Of a stretch of 64,000 nt of DNA, positions 28,933-36,814 are shown one piece after another; the first letter of the stretch is position 1; every line of letters starts with the position of its first letter. Position numbers and translations under genes: made by a program. Below the pieces are notes generated by a model. The model was not told where the DNA came from, made no database searches, and saw only the letters and a list, made by a program, of their open reading frames with translations. This DNA comes from Jiulongibacter sediminis (GTDB lineage Bacteria; Bacteroidota; Bacteroidia; Cytophagales; Spirosomataceae), in assembly GCF_001306455.1 (NCBI RefSeq), contig NZ_LGTQ01000006.1, forward strand, positions 558,001 through 622,000, written 5' to 3'.

Positions 28933-28955
28933 TCTCAAGGTAAGTGGCCTTGAGA
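28933..28955 (-). promoter_or_regulatory. Inverted repeat in the leader of the TPR gene
   Basis: TCTCAAGG at 28933-28940 and CCTTGAGA at 28948-28955, perfect 8-bp arms with a 7-nt loop, only 9 nt upstream of the TPR start codon (minus strand). It could be an operator or an mRNA hairpin limiting ribosome access. Confidence 0.35.
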
Positions 28956-29080
28956 AAGCCGCTTCCTTTTCTTGGTTTGATAAAAGTAGATAAATAATAT
29001 CGACAATTCAATGTGGCTTTAACGTATTTTATCCACAGTTAGTGCTACTGTTTCAGACCATTTTTGGAAATAATCGGTCT

Positions 29081-29088
29081 TAGATTTG
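29081..29088 (+). promoter_or_regulatory. Candidate purU -7 box
   Basis: TAGATTTG matches TAnnTTTG, 51 nt before the chosen purU ATG. A TTTG lies 14 nt upstream, too close for the usual -33, so support is partial. Confidence 0.35.
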
Positions 29089-29138
29089 CATTGGCTAAGA
29101 CATATCTATTTGATTCGCATGTTCAAAGTCTCACGTTT

Positions 29139-29978
29139 ATGACCAAACATATCCTTTTAATGGAAGGGCCTGATGCCAAAGGGCTTATTTATCATGTCAC
29201 TAAGGTGCTTTACAAGAATGAATGTAATGTTATCAGGCAGGATGAATATGTGAGCCCCAGCGGACAGTTTTTCATGCGTACGGAGTTTGAGAGTGCGGAC
29301 GAGCTGAACCCTGAAAAGGTTCTTCAGGACTTAAGAACCAGAGTGCCAGATGAGCGAATCCGGTTCAGAACCAATGCTAAGAAGAAAAAGGATGTGGTGA
29401 TTTTGTGTACCAAAGAGCATCATTGTATTTCTGATCTCCTGACCCGATTTCATTTCAATGAACTCGATGCCAATATTTTGGCGGTGGTGAGTAATTACGA
29501 CGTTTTGGAGCCATTTGTTTCAAAATTCGGGATTCCATTTCATACGGTAAGTCATGAGGGTTTGACCAGAGAGGAGCATGAGGAGGCCGTTTTTAAGGCC
29601 ATAGAGCCTTATCAGCCAGAGTATTTGGTCTTAGCCAAATATATGCGAATTCTGACTCCAAATTTTGTCGAGAAATATCCGAACAAGATTGTCAATATTC
29701 ATCACAGCTTTTTACCTGCATTTATTGGGGCTAACCCTTACCGGCAGGCATATGACCGAGGCGTAAAGATTATTGGAGCTACGGCTCATTTCGTCAATAA
29801 TGACCTGGACGATGGACCAATCATTGCTCAGGACGTGAAAAGAGTTAGTCACCGTTTTACAGCAAAGGACATGTCTCGCGAAGGCAAGGATGTTGAAAAA
29901 ACAGTTTTGACAAAAGCTCTGAAACTTGTCTTTAACGACAGAGTCTTTATTTACGGTAATCGGACTATTATTCTTTAG
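29139..29978 (+). CDS. purU: Formyltetrahydrofolate deformylase
   Basis: Hydrolyses 10-formyl-THF to formate and THF, balancing one-carbon pools. N-terminal ACT domain (residues about 4-85; MEGPDAKGLIYHVTKVL) and C-terminal formyltransferase domain with NIHHSFLPAF (catalytic Asn and His) and the late Asp in NNDLDDGPII. I use the ATG at 29139, which gives 279 residues as in E. coli PurU; the open frame starts at 29064 but the extra 25 residues are unlike the family. Its end overlaps the convergent outer-membrane protein gene by 4 nt. Confidence 0.93.
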   Translation: MTKHILLMEGPDAKGLIYHVTKVLYKNECNVIRQDEYVSPSGQFFMRTEFESADELNPEKVLQDLRTRVPDERIRFRTNAKKKKDVVILCTKEHHCISDLLTRFHFNELDANILAVVSNYDVLEPFVSKFGIPFHTVSHEGLTREEHEEAVFKAIEPYQPEYLVLAKYMRILTPNFVEKYPNKIVNIHHSFLPAFIGANPYRQAYDRGVKIIGATAHFVNNDLDDGPIIAQDVKRVSHRFTAKDMSREGKDVEKTVLTKALKLVFNDRVFIYGNRTIIL

Positions 29979-30580
29979 AAAAAGAAACCAAACCTTAAGA
30001 TAAAAGGTGAGCTGTTTCCACCGAGCCCCTGGGGCGAGATGAAGCCTCGATTGTAGGCGTAGCCAATATTATACATGACGGATATAAAACTGCCGCCCTG
30101 CTGTCGGGTTCTGCCTTGGTAAAATCCGGCTCCGATAAGTGGTGATCCTTCCCATTTTCTACCAATATCTATTCCCTGACGGTCCTGATTATAAGAGTAA
30201 AACTGATTTTCAGGAGCATTCATGAGTTCAAATTCGGCATGAGCAAAGATGCTACGCCAAATTGGTTGACGAATAAAAATACGAGGCCCTGCCATGAATG
30301 AGCCACCAGTATTAAAACCTCCCTGATAAATAAATGAAGCTCCTAGACCTGCGGTGGTCCCTATATCAGTGATTTCGTAGCCTACCATTGGCGAAGCGTC
30401 CAGATAAAATGCTCCAAAAAAGCCTAACCAGAGGTTTCCGCCGTAATGAAGCCTTTGTTTGAAATCTGACTGTGGTTGTTCAAAAAAAACTTCTTCTTCT
30501 TCAGGCGGTTGAGGAGTTTGCTGGGCAAAAGCACCAAGAAGGGTAAGACTAAAAAGTATTGTTAATAGTGATTTTCGCAT
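29975..30580 (-). CDS. Predicted outer-membrane beta-barrel protein
   Basis: 201 residues: signal peptide (MRKSLLTILFSLTLLGAFAQ), a Pro/Glu-rich linker, then alternating hydrophobic/glycine-aromatic strands typical of a small beta-barrel, ending in RFGFFF, a C-terminal aromatic as expected for outer-membrane insertion. No closer family recognised. Convergent with purU (4-nt overlap). Confidence 0.68.
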   Translation of the reverse strand: MRKSLLTILFSLTLLGAFAQQTPQPPEEEEVFFEQPQSDFKQRLHYGGNLWLGFFGAFYLDASPMVGYEITDIGTTAGLGASFIYQGGFNTGGSFMAGPRIFIRQPIWRSIFAHAEFELMNAPENQFYSYNQDRQGIDIGRKWEGSPLIGAGFYQGRTRQQGGSFISVMYNIGYAYNRGFISPQGLGGNSSPFILRFGFFF

Positions 30581-30625
30581 GTTTTGAATTTTGTAAGTAA
30601 CGAACAGCGACTTCCTCTTATTGGT

Positions 30626-31897
30626 TTAGACAGCAAAGGTTTTATAGGCTCTTCTACCATAAATGGCAATCACTATAAAGCAGATCAGCGGTACAACAAA
30701 CGAAATAGAAACCGCTGCATTATCAATAATATTCGCTTGTATCAGAGGAATCAAAGCTCCACCGCCTATCGCAGCAACTAAACCGGCAGCACCTAGTTTG
30801 GCATCATCTCCTACGCCCTTCAAAGCGATACCGTAAATGGTAGGGAACATCAAAGACATACAGCCCGAAACACCTATGATACAGTAAAGTCCCATTTGAG
30901 AGGTCGAGGAAAGAACTGGAATTAAGAGAATGACTGCCAAAATAGACAATATCATGAGTAAGAGCCCGGGTTTGAAAAACTTCATCAAATAGGTAAAGAC
31001 AAATCGGCTCCCGGCAAAAAGCATCAGAGCAAAAATCTGTAAGCCACTTGATTTCTCGGCGGCATCTACTTCACTGATGCCCTGCTCCATAAAGACCCCG
31101 GTGCCGTATTGCACAATGAAGGTCCACATGGTGATTTGAGCTCCTACGTAAAAGGTTTGAGCTATTACTCCTTCTCTGTAACGGGCATTGGCAAATAGAC
31201 GCTTAAAAGTACCCTTCAGATCCAGGCCCTTACTGGTGTCTTTTTCTTTGAACTCGGGCATCTTATAAATAAGAAAAAGGATAAACATGACTACCAAGAC
31301 AAAGCCAATAATTACATAAGGCCCCTTTACCACTTCAAGATCCGCCATTTTGATGGATTCAAATTCAGCCTTTGGTAAAGCCGCTCTTTCTGCTGTGCCC
31401 AGTTTGTTCATTTTCGCTAAAATGAAATTAGTTGCAATGTAGGCTCCTGTAATAGATCCAATTGGATTAAAAGATTGAGCTAAATTGAGTCTTTGAGTGC
31501 TCGATTCTTCTTCTCCCATGGCCAGAATGTATGGGTTTGCACTCGTTTCCAAAAAGCTCAAACCGCAGGTCATAATGAAATAGGCGATGAGAAAAGACTG
31601 AAAAAGCCCAAACTGAGCCGCAGGGATAAAAGCCAGGCAGCCTAAACCGTAGAGAGCAAGGCCGATCAAAAGGCCCTTTTTGTAAGTATATTTTTTGATG
31701 AATATCGCCGCAGGAATGGCCATTAAGCAGTATCCTCCATAAAAAGCGACCTGCACAAAAGTGCTGACGGTCTGGCTTTGATTGAAAATGGTACCGAAGG
31801 CCTTCACCAGCGGATTGGTGATGTCATTGGCAAATCCCCAAAGGGCAAAAAGACTGGTGGTGAGAATAAACGGAAGTATCGGAGTTTTCTTTAACAT
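30626..31897 (-). CDS. FucP-type sugar:H+ symporter (MFS)
   Basis: 423-residue, 12-TM major facilitator protein. N-terminal WGFANDITNPLV and the helix SFLETSANPYIL (with the proton-coupled Glu) are FucP-family signatures. Substrate is uncertain: FucP relatives in Bacteroidota carry fucose, glucose, galactose or N-acetylglucosamine. It has no sugar-catabolic neighbours. Divergent from the tatD-like gene. Confidence 0.87.
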   Translation of the reverse strand: MLKKTPILPFILTTSLFALWGFANDITNPLVKAFGTIFNQSQTVSTFVQVAFYGGYCLMAIPAAIFIKKYTYKKGLLIGLALYGLGCLAFIPAAQFGLFQSFLIAYFIMTCGLSFLETSANPYILAMGEEESSTQRLNLAQSFNPIGSITGAYIATNFILAKMNKLGTAERAALPKAEFESIKMADLEVVKGPYVIIGFVLVVMFILFLIYKMPEFKEKDTSKGLDLKGTFKRLFANARYREGVIAQTFYVGAQITMWTFIVQYGTGVFMEQGISEVDAAEKSSGLQIFALMLFAGSRFVFTYLMKFFKPGLLLMILSILAVILLIPVLSSTSQMGLYCIIGVSGCMSLMFPTIYGIALKGVGDDAKLGAAGLVAAIGGGALIPLIQANIIDNAAVSISFVVPLICFIVIAIYGRRAYKTFAV

Positions 31898-31980
31898 TTC
31901 AGATGTTAGGGTTGAATTCGGGATTCTAAGCTAAGTAAAAAATGGGAATGTAAATCCTATCGAATAATTTTAGGCCCGTC

Positions 31981-32646
31981 ATGATTTCAGACTTTGTAAA
32001 TATTCATTGCCATTCGGTTGAGGCAGGAGTGCCTTTCCCGGTGTTAAACCAGTATGTGGATACTGATCTGAGAGTTGTTCCGCCAATGGAGGAAGCGGCT
32101 TTCAGAAGTATTGGTATTCACCCATGGTATATGAATGAAGCTTCTTTTGAGAAGCAATTTGACTTCCTAAAAAAGGAGGTTTCCAATAGGCAATATTTTG
32201 CCTTGGGCGAATGCGGGCTTGATCGGGTAAATGGACCGGCTTTTGATTTTCAAAAAGAGGTGCTGTTGGCTCAAATGGAACTTGCTCAAAAACACAAGCT
32301 AGCAGTTATTCTGCATTTGGTTAAAAGTTACTCTGATATTCTTCAAATTCGTAAGAAGTTTTCTTCTGATTTGAAACTTATTATTCACGGCTTTTCTGGG
32401 AATGCTCAGCAAGTATTGCAGCTTACTGAAGCCAGGTTTTATTTGTCTTTTGGTACTAACTTGATTAACCCAAATAAAAAATTGAAAGAAGCTTTTTTGG
32501 CTTGTCCGCTCGATCGGCTTTTTTTGGAAACTGATACCAGCGAAAGCTCTATTGTGGAGGTTTATAAAAGTGCATCCAAATGGAAAGAGATGCCGATTGA
32601 AGAGTTGGTATCTCAACTCAAATTAAACTTTGACAACCTCAAATGA
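31981..32646 (+). CDS. TatD-family metal-dependent hydrolase
   Basis: 221-residue TIM-barrel phosphoesterase of the TatD group: NIHCHS metal motif at the N-terminus, ALGECGLDR, LHLVKSYSD, IHGFSGN and the final LFLETDTS. Shorter than the 250-260 residues of E. coli TatD, as is usual for this Bacteroidota subgroup. Expected to act as a DNase or deaminase-like hydrolase in the cytoplasm. Its stop overlaps the tcdA start by 4 nt (ATGA), so both are co-translated. Confidence 0.86.
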   Translation: MISDFVNIHCHSVEAGVPFPVLNQYVDTDLRVVPPMEEAAFRSIGIHPWYMNEASFEKQFDFLKKEVSNRQYFALGECGLDRVNGPAFDFQKEVLLAQMELAQKHKLAVILHLVKSYSDILQIRKKFSSDLKLIIHGFSGNAQQVLQLTEARFYLSFGTNLINPNKKLKEAFLACPLDRLFLETDTSESSIVEVYKSASKWKEMPIEELVSQLKLNFDNLK

Positions 32647-33455
32647 ACTGGCTTTCAAGAACAGAGTTATTAATTGACCAGCAAGGCATTGATCGGCTGA
32701 AAAACGCTCACGTTTTGGTGGTTGGGCTTGGCGGAGTCGGCTCTTTTGCTGCTGAGTTTATTTGCAGAGCTGGAGTTGGGGAAATGACGATTGTCGACGG
32801 TGATGAGGTGGACCCAACAAATATAAATCGTCAATTACCGGCCTTACAATCTACCGTCGGTAAAGCTAAAGTAGAAATTATGGCAGAGCGGTTAAAGGAT
32901 ATTAATCCTGATTTAAAACTGCATACCGTTCAGGAGTTCCTGACGCCTGACCGCTGCCGGGAGATTTTAAAACAGCCTTTTGATTATGTGATGGATTGTA
33001 TCGACAGTCTATCGCCAAAATTACTTTTACTCACCACGGCTTTTGAAATGGACGTAAATGTGGTGAGCTCAATGGGGGCGGGTGGTAAAATGGACCCTAC
33101 TCAAATCAAAGTTGCTGAAATCTATCAGACGCATGTTTGTAAACTGGCACGTTATGTAAGGAAAAGAATTCAGAGGTTAGGTGTTAAACCGGGAAAAATA
33201 CTTGCCGTGTTTTCAACCGAGGAGATGGATAAAGAATCGCTCTTGATGACTGATGGATCTAATTATAAGAAGTCGGCCTATGGTACTATTTCTTATATGC
33301 CAGCTGCTTTTGGCGGTGTCTCGGCTAGTGTGGTTATCAGAAGGCTGCTTAATAAAAGTGTGGATTTAGTAGAGAAACCCCTGCCGATGCGAAAGAAAAA
33401 GAAGAAACCTAGTAGATCATCTTTCCCTGGTAAGCCTCAAGCTCCCTCGGTGTAA
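32643..33455 (+). CDS. tcdA: tRNA threonylcarbamoyladenosine dehydratase (TcdA/CsdL)
   Basis: E1-like ThiF-fold enzyme that cyclises t6A37 of tRNA in an ATP-dependent step. Signatures: VLVVGLGGVGSFAAE nucleotide-binding loop, IVDGDEVDPTNINRQ, DYVMDCIDSLSPK and the later SMGAGGKMDPTQI. 270 residues, normal. Overlaps the tatD-like gene by 4 nt upstream, and its 3' end overlaps the convergent exbD-like gene by 47 nt. Confidence 0.92.
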   Translation: MNWLSRTELLIDQQGIDRLKNAHVLVVGLGGVGSFAAEFICRAGVGEMTIVDGDEVDPTNINRQLPALQSTVGKAKVEIMAERLKDINPDLKLHTVQEFLTPDRCREILKQPFDYVMDCIDSLSPKLLLLTTAFEMDVNVVSSMGAGGKMDPTQIKVAEIYQTHVCKLARYVRKRIQRLGVKPGKILAVFSTEEMDKESLLMTDGSNYKKSAYGTISYMPAAFGGVSASVVIRRLLNKSVDLVEKPLPMRKKKKKPSRSSFPGKPQAPSV

Positions 33456-33909
33456 GCTCAGTAATGGCCTTACGTTTTGAACCGGTAATGATGGTTTCAT
33501 CCAATACGTCAACGGCGTTTTCCCAGGTGGCGTCTTCGGTAGGTTTTATAATAATCGTCCGGTTGTCTGGATTTTTAGCCAATTTCTTCTTTTCTAAAAT
33601 TACCTGCCTGATGCCAGCACTTGAATAATCGGTTTCTACTAAATCTTCCGACGTAACTTCTTTGAGTGCCTTTTGGTACCAATAAACCTTATTATCTCCG
33701 CCTAAAATTAAGGTCAATGTATTTTGATTATTGACTGCCGCCGTTCCTTCGCTACTCTTTGGGGTCGCGAAATCCAGCACGCTCGGTTGGTTAAATGTTG
33801 TGGTGTAAATGAAGAAGGTGATCAGTAAAAACCCAAGATCAACCAAAGGCGTCATGTCGGGCTTTGCTGCCTTCTTTTTGCCATTTTGAGGAGTTTGTAT
33901 TTCAGCCAT
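33409..33909 (-). CDS. ExbD/TolR-family energy-transduction protein
   Basis: 166 residues with one N-terminal transmembrane helix: DMTPLVDLGFLLITFFIY, carrying the conserved Asp used for proton-motive-force coupling, then a periplasmic domain. Works with ExbB-like partners to power TonB or a related system, but none is adjacent, so it is an orphan here. Its 3' 47 nt overlap the convergent tcdA end, which is unusually large. Confidence 0.85.
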   Translation of the reverse strand: MAEIQTPQNGKKKAAKPDMTPLVDLGFLLITFFIYTTTFNQPSVLDFATPKSSEGTAAVNNQNTLTLILGGDNKVYWYQKALKEVTSEDLVETDYSSAGIRQVILEKKKLAKNPDNRTIIIKPTEDATWENAVDVLDETIITGSKRKAITELTPRELEAYQGKMIY

Positions 33910-34016
33910 CGTGTTTTTCTTTTATGAAGATGAATGTAGAAATAAATTTCTTAAAACTAAAATAATAGTTATAAAACTTAATAATTAGTTGTGCTGCATT
34001 GTTTTCTTTCGTAAGA

Positions 34017-34034
34017 TAGTTGTTGTGACAACTA
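34017..34034 (+). promoter_or_regulatory. Dyad overlapping the promoter of the PLP decarboxylase gene
   Basis: TAGTTGT (34017-34023) and ACAACTA (34028-34034) are perfect 7-bp inverted arms around a 4-nt centre. They directly abut and overlap a perfect TAnnTTTG box (TAAATTTG, 34033-34040), 35 nt before the ATG. This is where a repressor would be expected to bind; no regulator is adjacent. Confidence 0.4.
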
Positions 34035-34074
34035 AATTTGATTAAATTGCTGATCATCAACAAGTACAACAAAC

Positions 34075-35313
34075 ATGAAGCTGTGGAAGAAAAAATCACA
34101 TCAGGAAATCCTGGATCGGGTTAAATCTGCCCTTGATCAAAACCGAAGTTTTTATAAAGAGCCTATTTTGGGTATGCCATGCTCATATCTTGACAGCAAG
34201 ATATTCCCGGGAAACAGCCCAATTCTGGCCAACGCACCCTTTTTACAAACACTCGTTAATAACCCAAATCATATCGGTTGTCATACTGTCGCAACATCAG
34301 AAGCAACATTTGAAGGTACACAGCAGCTGGAGCGTGAACTGCTTGATATCATTGCCTGTGACATTTTCAAAGCTGAACACGGAAATTATGATGGTTACGT
34401 GGCTACCGGGGGTACAGAATCAAATATTCAGGCTCTATGGATTTACCGGGAATATTTTAAGGCTCAGGGTTTGAGCAACGATGAAATAGCGGTGGTCTGC
34501 TCAGAAGACACACACTACAGTATTTCAAAAGGTTGTAATCTGCTTTGCCTTAACCAATATAAGGTTAAGGTGGATCCCGAGACTCGAAAAATGGCTTTAG
34601 AGGATATTTCAGCCAAGATCAAAAGTTTCAAAGATAAAGGAATGAAAGGTGTGGTTTTCGTGGCCAATATGATGACCACGATGTTCGGTAGTGTAGATGA
34701 TATTGATGTCATTGCTACGGCTTTGCAAAGCTCAGGTTTAGACTTCAAAATCCATGTGGATAGTGCCTATGGCGGTTTTTACTATCCGTTTATTAATGTG
34801 GACACTAAACTGGATTTCTCCAATCCGCTGATTAACAGCATTACCGTAGATGCCCACAAAATGGTACAGGCTCCCTATGGTACGGGCATTTTCCTGATCA
34901 GAAAAGGATTTATGAAATACACCCTGAATCAGGATGCCTCGTATGTCAAAGGAGAAGATTATACTTTGGTAGGAAGCCGCTCAGGAGCGAATTCCGTGGC
35001 TGTCTGGATGATTTTGACGGCACACGGGCCTCACGGTTGGAGCGAAAAAGTATACATTCTCAAAAAACGAACCGACTGGCTATGCCAAAAATTAAAAGAA
35101 AGTAAGATCAATTTCTTCAGAGAAAAGAAATCAAATATTGTGACCATTCCGGCCAAACATGTTAACCCAAAAATAGAAAAGAAGTATTATCTGGTGCCTG
35201 ATAGCCACAGCAAACCATCCTGGTATAAAATCATAGTGATGGAGCACGTTTCTGTGGGTTTTCTGGAAAGTTTGGTGGAAGATTTGAGCCTGGAACTAGC
35301 TGAGCATTACTAA
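34075..35313 (+). CDS. PLP-dependent group II amino-acid decarboxylase
   Basis: 412-residue fold-type I PLP enzyme related to histidine, aspartate, tyrosine and glutamate decarboxylases. Visible motifs: YVATGGTESNI (phosphate-binding loop), HVDSAYGGF (Asp contacting the PLP nitrogen) and TVDAHKMVQAPYGTG with the Schiff-base Lys. Substrate cannot be fixed from sequence alone; histidine or aspartate are the commonest for this subgroup. Cytoplasmic, monocistronic. Confidence 0.83.
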   Translation: MKLWKKKSHQEILDRVKSALDQNRSFYKEPILGMPCSYLDSKIFPGNSPILANAPFLQTLVNNPNHIGCHTVATSEATFEGTQQLERELLDIIACDIFKAEHGNYDGYVATGGTESNIQALWIYREYFKAQGLSNDEIAVVCSEDTHYSISKGCNLLCLNQYKVKVDPETRKMALEDISAKIKSFKDKGMKGVVFVANMMTTMFGSVDDIDVIATALQSSGLDFKIHVDSAYGGFYYPFINVDTKLDFSNPLINSITVDAHKMVQAPYGTGIFLIRKGFMKYTLNQDASYVKGEDYTLVGSRSGANSVAVWMILTAHGPHGWSEKVYILKKRTDWLCQKLKESKINFFREKKSNIVTIPAKHVNPKIEKKYYLVPDSHSKPSWYKIIVMEHVSVGFLESLVEDLSLELAEHY

Positions 35314-35383
35314 TTGTGGAAACCTTCCAAAACGATAGCTTATCGAGCTTATTAGTTGGTTGATTTTAGTCCAGATAAAGGCT

Positions 35384-36814
35384 TTATGCGTGTTCCTCGA
35401 GCCAAGAAAGCAATTTTTCTTTGATAACAAACTGCTCCTTTTCCGAAAAACAAACCGGGCATACATAATGATCAGGCAGATCATCGAAGTCTGTGCCGGG
35501 TTCTATTTGGTTAAATACGTCACCATATTCTTTCTGATAGATGGTTTGGCAGTTCCCGCATTCGTGAATCGAAGTTGTTTCCAGTTCGGATGTTGCCTGT
35601 TCTTTGCTCTCAGGAATTTCAAATATTGTTTTGTTAGAGATGTTTTCATTGAAAGCCAGAACAGACTTTCTCAATCTTTCAGAAAGTTGAAAGCCGGGAA
35701 TACCTTTTGCAAAGTAAGCGACTTTTCGGCCATTGGGGTCATAATCAAGCGTATACGTGATGTCGTAAACAGGAATCAGATTGAGTAGCTTCCTTCGGTT
35801 AACCATGATACTGGCAAAGACCTCGGTACGTGGAACGGTCTTTATGCCCAGACATATCCCGAAGGTGCGGAGGTCCATTTTATTGAAATATTTAACCAGC
35901 CTGCTTTTCAGTTTCAGAGCTAAAGGTGAATCATCTTCAATTTGCCAGTTGAGTTCGTTCGCCGCATGTCTAACATTAATGTCGTGTTTGGCGAGCAAAC
36001 TGCTCCAATTTTTTCGGTCTTTGGTGTCAATATTTTTGATAATGATTGATTTCCATGGAGTAATGCAGATTTCTCCAATTTTGGTGCTGATACACAGATT
36101 GCAAAGGTCCAGAAGGAATGAAACCCTGAATGTTTCGTTTCTGCGGTATATTCCCAGCCACGACTTTTTGCCGTATCGGTTAAAGCCTTCATAATAAGGA
36201 AGGGTGAATTTTGGAAGTTTTAGTTCCTGTTTTACCGGAGACGAGATCAATTCAGGAAGTGCATAAAACGGGTCTTTATTTTCAAGGACGTTGGCTTCTA
36301 TCTTTTTTGAAATTTCGGCCAGTTCTGTGCTGAATAAAAGATTGTCATAAGCTATCAGTTCATTGGATTTTGGCTGTCTGAAATAGAGATACCAAAAGTT
36401 TGGTTTCTCTGAAGAAATGAAATTGATATGACCTGAGAAGAAAGGGGTAAAGCTTTGGGCGTTATCGGAGATATTGACTTTCAGTTTTGGGTTGAAATCA
36501 AAACCGTCAAAAATATCTTTATAAATTCCCTCACTGAGCCAGTTTCCTCGCTGAAAAACCTCTTCGGCCACGTACGAACTGACCACATTTGGGTGCGGAT
36601 TAGCATGAATATAATAGTCGATTTCTGCTGCTTCCATTCGTTGAAAAAATGTTTTTTCATGAAGAAAAGAAACTTTGAAAACAGCCTGCTGGCGAAGCCC
36701 GAAACGGAGGTCAGCCACTTCACAGGATTTCAAAATTTCAAGCAGGTTTCTAAGTTCGCCCGGTGAGGCAATTCCACCCAGATAATTCACCCGGACTACA
36801 TGATAATCTCTCAT
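35384..36814 (-). CDS. Sulfite/nitrite-reductase-like protein lacking siroheme ligands, fused to rubredoxin
   Basis: Two parts. Residues about 1-340 follow the siroheme-reductase architecture: a first ferredoxin-like half domain (GGIASPGELRNLL and ADLRFGLRQQAVF), a KxKxNISD segment near 110, and a second half domain (LLDLCNLC then GEICITPWKSIII). The cysteine pairs that hold the [4Fe-4S]/siroheme centre (CxxxxxC and CxxxC) are not found. Residues about 415-460 are a rubredoxin domain with Cys419, Cys422, Cys452 and Cys455 (CGNC and CPVC). Overlaps the nasA stop by 4 nt, so it is co-translated. Likely an electron-transfer partner of nitrate reduction (inference), not a reductase itself. Confidence 0.75.
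   Translation of the reverse strand: MRDYHVVRVNYLGGIASPGELRNLLEILKSCEVADLRFGLRQQAVFKVSFLHEKTFFQRMEAAEIDYYIHANPHPNVVSSYVAEEVFQRGNWLSEGIYKDIFDGFDFNPKLKVNISDNAQSFTPFFSGHINFISSEKPNFWYLYFRQPKSNELIAYDNLLFSTELAEISKKIEANVLENKDPFYALPELISSPVKQELKLPKFTLPYYEGFNRYGKKSWLGIYRRNETFRVSFLLDLCNLCISTKIGEICITPWKSIIIKNIDTKDRKNWSSLLAKHDINVRHAANELNWQIEDDSPLALKLKSRLVKYFNKMDLRTFGICLGIKTVPRTEVFASIMVNRRKLLNLIPVYDITYTLDYDPNGRKVAYFAKGIPGFQLSERLRKSVLAFNENISNKTIFEIPESKEQATSELETTSIHECGNCQTIYQKEYGDVFNQIEPGTDFDDLPDHYVCPVCFSEKEQFVIKEKLLSWLEEHA

Noticed and set aside
29064-29138. N-terminal extension of purU by 25 residues
   Set aside because: Unlike the family, and a candidate promoter box lies inside it at 29081-29088.
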